From: Candidatus Uhrbacteria bacterium
GTDB lineage: Bacteria; Patescibacteriota; Patescibacteriia; JACQSD01
Assembly: GCA_016206165.1 (NCBI GenBank)
Contig: JACQSD010000018.1
Location: 1 to 51,529 of the forward strand
Direction of reading: 5' to 3'
Length of the DNA stretch: 51,529 nucleotides
In this document: one piece after another, positions 32,063 to 39,889 of the stretch
How positions within the stretch are numbered: the stretch's first letter is position 1
Layout of the letters: every line of letters starts with the position of its first letter
Position numbers and translations under genes: made by a program
The notes under the pieces: generated by a model
Told to the model about the DNA's origin: nothing
Database searches by the model: none
Seen by the model: only the letters and a program-made list of their open reading frames with translations

Positions 32063-32986
32063 ATGAAACGATATCTTGTTACTGGTGGAGCTGGGTTTGT
32101 GGGGTCGCATCTTGTTGACTACTTGTTATCACGCGGACACACAGTCCGCGTTCTTGATAATTTTTCGACAGGGAAACGTGAACGCATTCCGAATGGCGTT
32201 GAGATTGTTGAGGCAGATATTCGTGATCAGAAAGCGATTGCGTCTGCGTTTGTCGGTGTCGACGGTGTTTTTCACCTTGCTGCGCTCCCGAGCGTCCAGG
32301 TTTCCCTTGAGCACCCAGAGGAAACACATGCGGTGAATGTCACCGGAACAGTGAACGTACTGCTCGCGAGCCGCGACGCGCGAGTCCCTCGCATTGTCTA
32401 TGCAGCATCGTGCGCTGCATATGGCGATCAAGCAACGTTGCCGTGTCATGAGGGGATGACGCCGCATCCAAATACTCCGTACGCACTCCAAAAATATATT
32501 GGTGAGCAGTATGTGCAACTCTTTTCCACGTGCTACGGATTACAGACGGTTGCCCTTCGTTTTTTTAATATCTATGGACCGCAATTACCATTCCACGGCG
32601 CATACGCTTCGGTCATTGGTATCTTTCTCAAACAACAATCAAGTGGTCAGGCACTCACGATCACCGGAGATGGGAAACAAACCAGAGATTTTGTCTATGT
32701 TGAGGACATTGTGCGCGCACTCCTCGCGGCGATGGAAAGCCCGCACGTCGGTACAGGCGAGGTGATCAATATCGGAAGCGGCGTCGAGACGTCGGTGAAC
32801 GCGGTTGCGGATCTTTTTGGTGGTCAACGGGAATATATTGCCCCGCGCGTCGAACTACGTGCGATCCGTGCAAACATTGATCGAGCGAACACGCTCCTCG
32901 GATGGAGCCCAGAGATATCATTTGCCGATGGGATGCAGCGCACGATGGAATGGTTTGCGCGTGCGATGCCATCGCAACGACCATGA
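32063..32986 (+). CDS. NAD-dependent epimerase/dehydratase (UDP-glucose 4-epimerase-like)
   Basis: An extended short-chain dehydrogenase acting on nucleotide sugars. The Rossmann motif TGGAGFVGSHL (residues 7-17), LDNFSTG, HLAALPSVQVS, catalytic Tyr-Lys in TPYALQKYIGE and GDGKQTRDFVYVEDIVRA are all present. 307 aa. ATG at 32063 (MKRYLVTG) is the true start since upstream in-frame codons belong to the GC-rich hairpin. It probably supplies activated sugars for surface polymers; exact substrate cannot be told. Confidence 0.9.
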   Translation: MKRYLVTGGAGFVGSHLVDYLLSRGHTVRVLDNFSTGKRERIPNGVEIVEADIRDQKAIASAFVGVDGVFHLAALPSVQVSLEHPEETHAVNVTGTVNVLLASRDARVPRIVYAASCAAYGDQATLPCHEGMTPHPNTPYALQKYIGEQYVQLFSTCYGLQTVALRFFNIYGPQLPFHGAYASVIGIFLKQQSSGQALTITGDGKQTRDFVYVEDIVRALLAAMESPHVGTGEVINIGSGVETSVNAVADLFGGQREYIAPRVELRAIRANIDRANTLLGWSPEISFADGMQRTMEWFARAMPSQRP

Positions 32987-33046
32987 CGAGTGCCGTTACA
33001 AATTTGTTTTACTCGTTGATACCCATCACATATCATCCATTCTTTA

Positions 33047-34576
33047 ATGAATATTTCACGTACTGAACCAGCAGATTTAATTTGTAACGGTACGAGCGCA
33101 CAATGTTTACGATGGATCTGTTGTGGTATTCTTGTGGGAGTTGTTGCAGCAACGTTTATTCCGTGGCTGTGGTCAATTGATCCATGGTTGATTGCGAGCA
33201 CCGCTCTTGGTGTTTTTTTGTTTGCCATAGTTTTTTCTGATCGACGGAGCATATATTTTCTTTTTCTCGCCTTCCTTTTGCTTGGTGTTGCTCGTTTTGT
33301 CACAATGCTTCCGCATTCAACAACCACCGCGATTGATCGCAGGGGAGTTGTTCAACGTGTGCAACCTGAACGTTTCGGAGCGGTGAGTCTTGTCGTCGAT
33401 TTTGGAGACGCAGAGAAGCTGCTTGTCCGTTCGGTGCGTGGCACATTCACGTACGGAGACGCGGTGCGCGTTGTTTGTATTCCGGGAATGATTGAAGATA
33501 TACGGGGAGCACCACTCGACTTTTCACTCGCAAGCCGCGGAGTATTTTTTGAGTGCGCGGAGAGCCGGATTACTTTGCTTGACCACAATGAAGGAAATCC
33601 CGTGTTCCATGCGCTCTATCGCTTCCGTGATACGTTGCAGCGTGTGACACATCGTTTTCTTTCTGAACCAGCATCGAGTCTTTTTTCTGGGATTCTCTTG
33701 GGAATTCAGGAAACGATTCCCACACCACTCAAACAGGCATTTGTGCGAACGAGCCTCGTGCATATTCTTGTTGTCTCTGGATCGCATATGGTCATCCTTA
33801 GCGAATATCTCACCCTCTTTTTTCTCCTCTTTGGATTCTCTCCACGCGTCCGAGGAATATTAACGCTCGTTATTCTTTTTCTTTTTGTCGCATCCATTGG
33901 GTTTCCGGCAAGTGCGGTGCGCGGGCTTTGGTTTGCGGTACTGCTTACCCTTGCAATGATCCTTGGGCGCATGCGTGTGGTGACGACCGCGCTTCTTGGT
34001 ACCGCAGGAATCATGATATTGTGGAATCCTTTTTTGATTCGCGACCTCGGATTCCAACTTTCATTCCTCGCAACAATTGGTATCGGGATTGTTGCCCCGC
34101 GTGTCGAGCTTTTGTGGGAGCGTTTTCGCGCGTGGCTCGCAACGTGGCGGAGTGCGCCATCCGCACACAAAAAGCGTAAAAAGACCTGGTTCCATGAAGT
34201 CGTTCTGCGCCCATGCGTACAATTTTTTTCACAAACGACGTTTGCGACGATTGGGGCAATCATCATGACCGCTCCACTCATCGCATCGACATTTGGTCAA
34301 TTCTCCATTGTCGCTCCATTTGCGAATGTCATCGTGCTTTGGATACTCCAACCGATGATGGCGCTTGGGATCATCTTTCTGCTCGTTGCATGGGTAACGC
34401 CGCTCGCGTGGATCATTGCGAGCATACTCATTGCGCTCTTACAACTCATTGTGATCGTTGTCCAATTTTTTGGATCATTTCCGTTCGCGCAAATCACCAT
34501 GGAGCGATCATGGATGATCAGCATTGTTCTCTATAGTGTAATATTTTTATGGATCAGGAAAAGCAATCCGCGATAG
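33047..34576 (+). CDS. comEC: ComEC membrane channel part (ComEC/Rec2 competence domain)
   Basis: ComEC carries single-stranded DNA through the membrane in natural transformation. This 509-aa protein has N-terminal helices, a DUF4131-like OB region (about residues 95-170), and the competence domain with GILLGIQETIPTPLKQAFVRTSLVHILVVSGSHM and SAVRGLWFA, plus about ten helices. It ends before the metallo-beta-lactamase-like domain, which is encoded by the next gene, overlapping by 28 bases. Together with the type IV pilus operon it suggests DNA uptake, a route CPR cells may use for nucleotide supply. Confidence 0.9.
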   Translation: MNISRTEPADLICNGTSAQCLRWICCGILVGVVAATFIPWLWSIDPWLIASTALGVFLFAIVFSDRRSIYFLFLAFLLLGVARFVTMLPHSTTTAIDRRGVVQRVQPERFGAVSLVVDFGDAEKLLVRSVRGTFTYGDAVRVVCIPGMIEDIRGAPLDFSLASRGVFFECAESRITLLDHNEGNPVFHALYRFRDTLQRVTHRFLSEPASSLFSGILLGIQETIPTPLKQAFVRTSLVHILVVSGSHMVILSEYLTLFFLLFGFSPRVRGILTLVILFLFVASIGFPASAVRGLWFAVLLTLAMILGRMRVVTTALLGTAGIMILWNPFLIRDLGFQLSFLATIGIGIVAPRVELLWERFRAWLATWRSAPSAHKKRKKTWFHEVVLRPCVQFFSQTTFATIGAIIMTAPLIASTFGQFSIVAPFANVIVLWILQPMMALGIIFLLVAWVTPLAWIIASILIALLQLIVIVVQFFGSFPFAQITMERSWMISIVLYSVIFLWIRKSNPR

Positions 34577-35469
34577 TGAGTGGAATGCGATGGGTTTCCA
34601 CATGGGCGCGGCAACGAAAAACACACACGATGCTCATCATCGTGGGATGTATGCTCCTCCTCACCCTTGCGACACTTGGGTATGATGGTGTTCGCGTTCT
34701 CCGCGATCGTGGAAAACTCGTGGTGTATAGCCTCGATGTCGGGCAAGGAGATGCGCTCTTCGTTCGGTTCCCGAATGCAACGACGATGCTTATTGATAGC
34801 GGGCCTGATGGGAGCGTCGTTGAGCAGCTCGGGAGCGTCCTTCCATTTTGGGAGCGACACATTGATACGATTGTGCTCACACACCCACAAGCAGATCATG
34901 TCGGTGGATTGCCGTCCGTCTTCGAGCGGTATTCGATTGGTCGCGTGGTTATGACTGGTGTTTTGCATACCACGCCAGAGTATCTTGAGTTGCTCCAACA
35001 AATTCGTGATACTCGTACGCCAACAACGATCGTTGATCACCCGTTTGTGGAAACAGTCGGTTCGGTGCGTCTTGAATATCTGTGGCCACGAACATCAATT
35101 GCAAAGCGCAGTGTTCCGGAGTTGAACAATACGTCGATTATCCTGCGCATGGTCTATGGCGACACATCTTTTTTATTCACCGGAGATGCGGAATCGGTCG
35201 TTGAAGATGCGCTTTTTGCGAGTCGCCAGAAGCTAGAAGCTACCGTGCTCAAGATTGGGCATCATGGGAGTGATACATCCACGAGCCAGGCATTTCTTGA
35301 TGCAGTACACCCCGAGTTCGCGATGATTTCTGTCGGTCGAAAGAATAAATTTGGTCATCCCTCGCGTCGTATTCTCCGTCGTCTCGCCCGCGCTGGTGTC
35401 GAAGTCCATCGCACAGACAAAGAGGGGAGAATTCGGTTCGTGAGCGATGGGACACGCGTAACGCAGTAA
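34549..35469 (+). CDS. ComEC metallo-beta-lactamase-like domain protein (separate gene)
   Basis: A 306-aa protein with its own membrane anchor (about residues 27-45) and an outward MBL-fold domain: SLDVGQGDALFVRF, LIDSGPDG, THPQADHVGG, LFTGDAE and IGHHGSDTSTSQAFL. In most bacteria this is the C-terminal part of ComEC and is thought to degrade the non-transported DNA strand. HPQADH replaces the usual HxHxDH, lacking one histidine, as is common in ComEC homologues. Split from the channel gene with a 28-base overlap, so translation is coupled. Confidence 0.9.
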   Translation: MDQEKQSAIVSGMRWVSTWARQRKTHTMLIIVGCMLLLTLATLGYDGVRVLRDRGKLVVYSLDVGQGDALFVRFPNATTMLIDSGPDGSVVEQLGSVLPFWERHIDTIVLTHPQADHVGGLPSVFERYSIGRVVMTGVLHTTPEYLELLQQIRDTRTPTTIVDHPFVETVGSVRLEYLWPRTSIAKRSVPELNNTSIILRMVYGDTSFLFTGDAESVVEDALFASRQKLEATVLKIGHHGSDTSTSQAFLDAVHPEFAMISVGRKNKFGHPSRRILRRLARAGVEVHRTDKEGRIRFVSDGTRVTQ

Positions 35470-35475
35470 CAATCC

Positions 35476-35504
35476 TTTACAGAAAGAGGAAAGATTGCTA
35501 CTCT
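35476..35504 (+). promoter_or_regulatory. Promoter of the 35562-35990 gene pair
   Basis: TTTACA, a 17-bp spacer and TACTCT just after the ComEC MBL gene. Confidence 0.5.
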
Positions 35505-35561
35505 CTCCTCGTACTGGTTATCGAACGCACATCACAACAACCCATGGGAGAGGAGATTGTC

Positions 35562-35777
35562 ATGAGTATACGATTCGTGTATGTAGGAAACAGGAAATCG
35601 CGAGGGGCGCTTTCGGATCCGAAGGCTCTACCCGTTGATCAGGCGCAGAAGGCGTCGCGCATCACCGGGGGTTGTTCCTCCACGTTTACTGTCAGCAGTC
35701 TGGACTGTCCGCTTTGCCTCCGGTATCCCGGATTCGAGGAAGACATTGCCCTCGACCTCGATATGGGCTGGTTCTAA
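35562..35777 (+). CDS. Hypothetical small protein, 71 aa
   Basis: Starts MSIRFVYVGNRKSRG with GAGAGGAG 6 bases upstream, preferred over an ATG at 35544. It contains CPLCLRYPGFEE, a CxxC that could bind metal. No known family. It is followed after 24 bp by another small gene, and the pair ends at a terminator, so it is a compact cassette with its own promoter. Confidence 0.5.
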   Translation: MSIRFVYVGNRKSRGALSDPKALPVDQAQKASRITGGCSSTFTVSSLDCPLCLRYPGFEEDIALDLDMGWF

Positions 35778-35801
35778 GCCCACAAGGAAAGGAAACGAAA
35801 G

Positions 35802-35990
35802 ATGAAGCCTTCGGATAAGGAAGATGGAAAGGATGCTCCGGAGCATGGACTCCGTGCGGTCGCGCGAGCCCTCAAGGAGATGCCGAGAGATCCCGGTCCT
35901 ATCGAGGAAACGGTGCATGTGTCGGACGGATTCCATACCTTCTACCACGGCCCCGTCAGCGGCTGTCCTTCGCACTTTCTCGATCCATGA
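35802..35990 (+). CDS. Hypothetical small protein, 62 aa
   Basis: Starts MKPSDKEDGKDAPEHGLRAV with an AAGGAAAGGAAA stretch upstream. Charged N-terminal half, then a His/Pro-rich end (FHTFYHGPVSGCPSHFLDP). Unrecognised. The second gene of the cassette that ends in the duplicated 3' module. Confidence 0.45.
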   Translation: MKPSDKEDGKDAPEHGLRAVARALKEMPRDPGPIEETVHVSDGFHTFYHGPVSGCPSHFLDP

Positions 35991-36008
35991 TCGATGAGAC
36001 TCGTCACG

Positions 36009-36116
36009 AAGAGGCCCGGTTTCTTCGTGCCCCACAACACCCTCGCAACGACGAGGGTCATCGGCCACAGACATCAACCGCCGGCTTCTCATGGAGAGGA
36101 GCCGGCTTTCTTTTTT
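36009..36116 (+). terminator. 3' module with terminator, copy A
   Basis: Two hairpins: ACCCTCG-CAACGA-CGAGGGT and GCCGGCT...AGCCGGC followed by TTCTTTTTT. A roughly 105-bp near-identical module lies at 38087-38193 after another small cassette. Confidence 0.85.
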
Positions 36117-36410
36117 CACTTTCAAGAGATAATGGAAAATTCGTAAGGCTGAAAATTGAGTCTTGGGCAATATCGACTAGGGTATAGAGTGATTGTCTAT
36201 ACTGCGGCTATAGTCAAACGTCTCAATGCCATCCTGATCTCAACAATCCACAACCAATACCAGCGGTTTTCTTAGAGATGCTGCAACAAGTCAGAATAAC
36301 AACCTCGTAAAACAGCCTTACAGATTTACCATTAGACCCACTTCAACATCATTGTAGCTACAAAGTATACACTGCCCATACACTGCTCAATAGTGAGAAA
36401 AACGAAAAAA
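36117..36410. other. Intergenic stretch with no evident gene
   Basis: AT-rich sequence of about 290 bp without a convincing reading frame, promoter pair or structured RNA. It separates the small cassette from the palindrome and the PaaX/Cas2-like gene, whose 3' side faces it. Confidence 0.5.
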
Positions 36411-36438
36411 CACTTTATGTCCGGTCGGACATAAAGTG
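36411..36438. repeat. ATGTCCG-GT-CGGACAT palindrome, copy 2 (28 bp)
   Basis: CACTTTATGTCCG and its complement flank GT. It lies 50 bp beyond the stop of the PaaX/Cas2-like gene. Confidence 0.9.
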
Positions 36439-36487
36439 AAAATGATGCATTTGTCATCAGTACAATAGTGGAAGAGTTTTTTGGTGT

Positions 36488-37054
36488 TTATTGCATCGAT
36501 ACATTGTGTGCGCGGAAGACGCGCACCCAGCGTTCACTTTTTGTATCTCTGATAAACTCTCGCATTGCGTCGAGGACGTCGCATCCGTGCATCCAGACAC
36601 TCTTTTGGAGTTGCGTAAATTTGCACTGTTTCAGGAAGAGACGAAATTGACGCCGTACGCGCCGCTCCCGTTCTGGAACATCAAAGATAACAATGATACA
36701 TTCATTGCTCATGCACGCCGGTGCGGTATGCATGCGCTCCTTTAGCACGAGATGTTTTCCTTTCTCGGTGAGGGCAATATAGACACGCTTCCCCACACGT
36801 CGCTCCTCAATCCACCGTCGCTCTTTTAGTTTTTCGAGGAGCATTTTTTGATACCGTTGTTCGTCGTGAGCCCAGAATTCCCGGACGCGGTCGATATCAC
36901 CGTGGGTAAGTATTTTCCTGTCTCTTGGTGAGAGGAGTGCAAGGTTGACATCAACAAAGTTGACGAGCCCGCGGTGCATACATCTCGCGAGTGCCACGAG
37001 GAATTGCTTTGCTATCGATGGAGTCCTTTTTTTCTGTGGAGAATGGTTTTTCAT
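36488..37054 (-). CDS. PaaX-like / Cas2-fold winged-helix regulator
   Basis: A 188-aa protein starting MKNHSPQKKRTPSIAKQFL. The N-terminal half is basic and helical with a winged-helix-like segment (MLLEKLKERRWIEERRVGKRVYIALTEKG); the C-terminal half is a ferredoxin-fold domain (CIIVIFDVPERERRVRRQFRLFLK...FTQLQKSVWMH) of the kind shared by PaaX repressors and Cas2. No CRISPR array or cas1 is present. The ATG at 37054 is preferred because longer forms would run through a palindrome. That palindrome (37069-37084) lies 15 bases upstream and another just downstream, so the protein may bind these sites and regulate itself. Confidence 0.75.
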   Translation of the reverse strand: MKNHSPQKKRTPSIAKQFLVALARCMHRGLVNFVDVNLALLSPRDRKILTHGDIDRVREFWAHDEQRYQKMLLEKLKERRWIEERRVGKRVYIALTEKGKHLVLKERMHTAPACMSNECIIVIFDVPERERRVRRQFRLFLKQCKFTQLQKSVWMHGCDVLDAMREFIRDTKSERWVRVFRAHNVSMQ

Positions 37055-37068
37055 ATTATTTTCAAAAC

Positions 37069-37084
37069 ATGTCCGGTCGGACAT
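37069..37084. promoter_or_regulatory. ATGTCCG-GT-CGGACAT palindrome, copy 3; possible operator
   Basis: The 16-bp core lies 15 bases before the start codon of the PaaX/Cas2-like gene and downstream of a TATAC-rich -10-like sequence, a typical position for an autorepressor operator. Confidence 0.65.
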
Positions 37085-37250
37085 AAAATGATTATTCGTA
37101 TAGTATACATGAATCGTGGATGTAAATCTATCTCTTCGTTTTGGTGCCTCGTTCCCTGTATCGTTTATTGCTAAGAAGAACAAGGTTTGTTAGTATTGTG
37201 TTGTACTAGTCATTGAATGTACCTTCAATAACTCGTCGGAGGATAAGACA

Positions 37251-37661
37251 ATGTCGCCAAAAACGCGTAACGCGATTGGTTGGATGGTTCTCGGTGCCAT
37301 TGCGATCACGGGGATTATCTACTGCACATGGGGATCGCCGTACAGCACTACACCGTGGCTTCGGGTCGCCTTCAGTATGCTTATTATCTATGGAGTCACC
37401 TACGGCATCGCCATGAACGTCTCGTTTCGTCACACACTCGTAAAGTGCATTCCTATGGCAATATTCCTCATGTGCTATGCGGCGTGGTGGATGGTCGAGG
37501 AGGGAAAAGCGACGATACCACAACTTGCTATCGTCCTCGGCGGACTCGTTATCGTGTGTGCGATCGGCGGTCTTGCACTCTACTTTTTCTTCGAGTGGCT
37601 CGATCGCTACTCGTACGGCCTCACCGGTAACCAACGGAAACGGAAAGGGAAACCGTCATGA
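37251..37661 (+). CDS. Four-helix membrane protein, 136 aa
   Basis: MSPKTRNAIGWMVLGAIAI with four predicted membrane helices and a basic C-terminus (NQRKRKGKPS). CGGAGGA precedes the ATG by 6 bases. No family recognised. It overlaps the next gene by ATGA, so both are made together; the pair ends with the duplicated 3' module also found after the 35562-35990 cassette. Confidence 0.65.
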   Translation: MSPKTRNAIGWMVLGAIAITGIIYCTWGSPYSTTPWLRVAFSMLIIYGVTYGIAMNVSFRHTLVKCIPMAIFLMCYAAWWMVEEGKATIPQLAIVLGGLVIVCAIGGLALYFFFEWLDRYSYGLTGNQRKRKGKPS

Positions 37662-38086
37662 CGAACGAACAGAAAGTCCCGTCACGCCGCTTCGAGATAT
37701 TCGCGATGATTTGCGGATTCATCGTTGTCGGTATCGTGATCGGTATACCACTCTTCGAGTACATCCTTAGTGGTACGTTGGATCCGCGAGGCCTCTCCGT
37801 CGTGCTCTTGTATAGCGCGGCGACCGCCATCATCGGTGCATGTATCATCGTTTTTGCAAACGAAGTCTTGTGGAAACGTTACCCACGGGCACCGAAGTAT
37901 GCCGCCGTCTTCTGCGGCGTCACTTTCATCAGCGCACTTCCCGTCAAGGCGCACTTCGAACCCAACGCCCCTATTACGTTCGTAACGCTAGGGTATGCGG
38001 CGATAGTCGGGATCGCGTGTTGTATTCTCTTCGCCGTATTGAGCGCGATTTTCCGCCGCACTCGATCCGCATCGCGTAGTCACTAA
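37658..38086 (+). CDS. Four-helix membrane protein, 142 aa
   Basis: MTNEQKVPSRRFEIFAMICG with four membrane helices and a basic tail (IFRRTRSASRSH). Same general layout as the gene it overlaps, but without visible sequence identity. Function unknown; probably a partner of its neighbour. Confidence 0.65.
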   Translation: MTNEQKVPSRRFEIFAMICGFIVVGIVIGIPLFEYILSGTLDPRGLSVVLLYSAATAIIGACIIVFANEVLWKRYPRAPKYAAVFCGVTFISALPVKAHFEPNAPITFVTLGYAAIVGIACCILFAVLSAIFRRTRSASRSH

Positions 38087-38193
38087 GAGGTCTGGCTTCT
38101 TCGTGCCCTACAACACCCTTCGCAATGACGAGGGTCACGAGTACGTAAACTTCAACCGCCGGCTTCTCGAAGAGAGGAGCCGGCATTCTTTTT
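38087..38193 (+). terminator. 3' module with terminator, copy B
   Basis: Near-copy of 36009-36116: shared TTCTTCGTGCCCTACAACACC-type segment, a CCCTTCG...CGAGGG hairpin, then GCCGGC...GCCGGC and a T-run. Confidence 0.85.
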
Positions 38194-38206
38194 TCGTGAC
38201 ATGACA

Positions 38207-38234
38207 TTGCAATTTTTACTGGTCATGGTATAGT
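38207..38234 (+). promoter_or_regulatory. Promoter of the DUF5678-protease pair
   Basis: TTGCAA, a 16-bp spacer and TATAGT, about 24 bp before the first start codon. Confidence 0.65.
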
Positions 38235-38257
38235 GTATGTATTCATAATCTCAACAT

Positions 38258-38470
38258 ATGCAGACACAAAAAGACAATCAGATTAATCATGATTTGCGCG
38301 ATATATTAAAACCCTATGCGAACCAATGGGTGGCATTAAGTCGTGATCGTACAAAGGTGGTCAGTGCAGGCATGACATTGAAAGAAGTGATGCGTAAGAT
38401 AAAAAGAAATGATTGTTTACTGATGAAGGTGTTTCCTTCTGATTCTTTTTATCTTCCATTGAGTTCATGA
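38258..38470 (+). CDS. DUF5678 domain protein
   Basis: A 70-aa protein with the family pattern YANQWVALSRDRTKVVSAGMTLKEVMRKIKR...LLMKVFP. Function is not established. The stop overlaps the start of a retropepsin-like gene (ATGA), a pairing I associate with CPR and archaeal genomes, suggesting a dedicated two-component module. Confidence 0.8.
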   Translation: MQTQKDNQINHDLRDILKPYANQWVALSRDRTKVVSAGMTLKEVMRKIKRNDCLLMKVFPSDSFYLPLSS

Positions 38471-38883
38471 AGTATCGCTATTCTACGTTAGCGCCAGTCG
38501 ATCTTAATGCAAAGTGGACGAAAAGACCAATGTTGCAGATCGAGGTTTTTGGCGCCCAGGAAAGTAGAAGTTTTGAGGCGCTCATTGACTCTGGTGCAGA
38601 TATTTCATTGTTTAATACGGAGATTGCAGAAGTCCTTGGTATTGAAGTGTCATCTACGCACGAAAGAAAGTTCACTGGTATTAGTGGAACGATTCCGGGG
38701 TATTTGGTAGAAAATGTAAAAATAAGAATCGATGGGATCAATGATTCGCTTTTTATCCCGGTATGTTTTGTACAAAGTCCCACGGTAGGACTTTTATTGG
38801 GAGGAGAGGGTTTCTTTGACCAGTGCCGAATTAAATTCGAGAAACATCACGACACCTTTGAGGTTGATCTCGTTCGAAAATAA
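38467..38883 (+). CDS. Retropepsin-like aspartic protease
   Basis: A 138-aa soluble protein with the aspartic-protease signature EALIDSGADISLFNTEIAE (Asp in DSGA), a flap-like region (FTGISGTIPGY) and GLLLGGEGFFDQC, as in single-domain retroviral-type proteases that act as dimers. No signal peptide, so it acts in the cytoplasm. Coupled by overlap to the DUF5678 gene, which may be its substrate, inhibitor or adaptor. Confidence 0.8.
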   Translation: MKYRYSTLAPVDLNAKWTKRPMLQIEVFGAQESRSFEALIDSGADISLFNTEIAEVLGIEVSSTHERKFTGISGTIPGYLVENVKIRIDGINDSLFIPVCFVQSPTVGLLLGGEGFFDQCRIKFEKHHDTFEVDLVRK

Positions 38884-38906
38884 TTTTTAACACTTGATTA
38901 TTGACT

Positions 38907-39485
38907 ATGCAACATCCAAAACACGAACGGACGTATGTGATGGTGAAGCCAGACGGCGTGCGTCGTGGCTTGACAGGCGAGATTATTAAACGGATTGAGC
39001 AACGGGGGCTGAAGATTGTGGCGCTCAAAATGTTCCAAGCGAAAAAGGAACAGATCGATAATCATTACCCAAAAGACGAGACGTGGATTGCGCGTCTCGG
39101 AAAGAAGACACTCTCGACGTACGAGAAGTACGGGTTTGATCCGATTGCAGAACTTGGAACAAAGGACGAGCTGACAATCGGGAAGATGGTGCGCGCATGG
39201 CTTGTTGATTACATGGTTTCCGCACCGATCGTGAAAATTGTTGTTGAGGGTGTGCACGCGGTGGACATGATTCGGAAGCTTGCGGGAAATACGCAACCAA
39301 GCCTTGCTGAAATGGGCACACTCCGTGGCGATTACTCGGTCGATTCCGCAGCGTCCGCAAATCGCGATAAGCGTGCAATTTATAATCTGCTCCACGCATC
39401 AGAAACAGCCGAGGAAGCAAGCCACGAGATTGGCTACTGGCTTTCACCGGAAGACGTTTGCGAATATAAACGCATGGATGAGTAG
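38907..39485 (+). CDS. ndk: Nucleoside-diphosphate kinase, extended form
   Basis: Balances NTP and dNTP pools by phosphate transfer. ERTYVMVKPDGVRRGLTGEI opens the protein and NLLHASET holds the catalytic His163. About 45 extra residues (YPKDETWIARLGKKTLSTYEKYGFDP...) sit after the first third, making 192 aa instead of about 140; longer Ndks of this kind occur in some lineages. ATG at 38907 is used; a TTG six bases earlier is possible. It ends at a strong terminator and complements nrdJ functionally. Confidence 0.92.
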   Translation: MQHPKHERTYVMVKPDGVRRGLTGEIIKRIEQRGLKIVALKMFQAKKEQIDNHYPKDETWIARLGKKTLSTYEKYGFDPIAELGTKDELTIGKMVRAWLVDYMVSAPIVKIVVEGVHAVDMIRKLAGNTQPSLAEMGTLRGDYSVDSAASANRDKRAIYNLLHASETAEEASHEIGYWLSPEDVCEYKRMDE

Positions 39486-39506
39486 TGAAACATTCAAAGA
39501 CAATCA

Positions 39507-39553
39507 AAACGCCTACCCTGATGATGTATTTCGGGGTAGGCGTTTCTTTTTAA
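39507..39553 (+). terminator. Rho-independent terminator after ndk
   Basis: AACGCCTACCC pairs with GGGTAGGCGTT and is followed by TCTTTTT. Confidence 0.9.
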
Positions 39554-39568
39554 AACCTCACCCGGCAA

Positions 39569-39600
39569 CCTCACCCCAACCCTCTCCTAAAAGGAGAGGG
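39569..39600. repeat. CCCTCTCC...GGAGAGGG palindrome, copy 4
   Basis: CCTCACCCCAA followed by CCCTCTCCT-AAA-AGGAGAGGG, between ndk and the convergent pilus operon. Confidence 0.85.
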
Positions 39601-39625
39601 AGGGTTGTGTTGAGGAGAGGGGATT

Positions 39626-39889
39626 TTATTTGAACGGGTTGTTTATTTTTTTAGGATCAAGCGGAGGGAGTGCGGCTTGCCATGTGAGGCGCTCGATGAT
39701 TTTTTTTGTCCGTGCCTCATCAATTTCAACGAGTGTCACTTCGCCACGGAGATCGGCAATGCGCTGTGTGAACGTCACTGAATGGTAATACGATCGGTAG
39801 AGGAAGAGTGCGAGCGCAACAATCGAAAGAATGACACCAATAAGTGCAATGATTGCCCCTCGAGTTATCCATCGGTAAAGAGTGTTCAT
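39626..39889 (-). CDS. Small membrane protein at the end of the pil operon
   Basis: An 87-aa protein with one N-terminal helix (about residues 11-32), a short coiled-coil-like region, and a Pro-rich end LPPLDPKKINNPFK. The NPF-type end recalls the PilP-type lipoprotein region that closes pilMNOP operons, but similarity is too short to name it. It overlaps pilO by ATGA. Confidence 0.65.
   Translation of the reverse strand: MNTLYRWITRGAIIALIGVILSIVALALFLYRSYYHSVTFTQRIADLRGEVTLVEIDEARTKKIIERLTWQAALPPLDPKKINNPFK

Noticed and set aside
36488..37054. Cas2 of a CRISPR system
   Set aside because: The ferredoxin-like domain resembles Cas2, but the protein has a winged-helix half and there is no cas1 and no array; the three palindromes are far apart and lack spacers.
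37054..37183. N-terminal extension of the PaaX/Cas2-like protein
   Set aside because: It would be translated from the palindrome and promoter region; the later ATG gives the conserved N-terminus.
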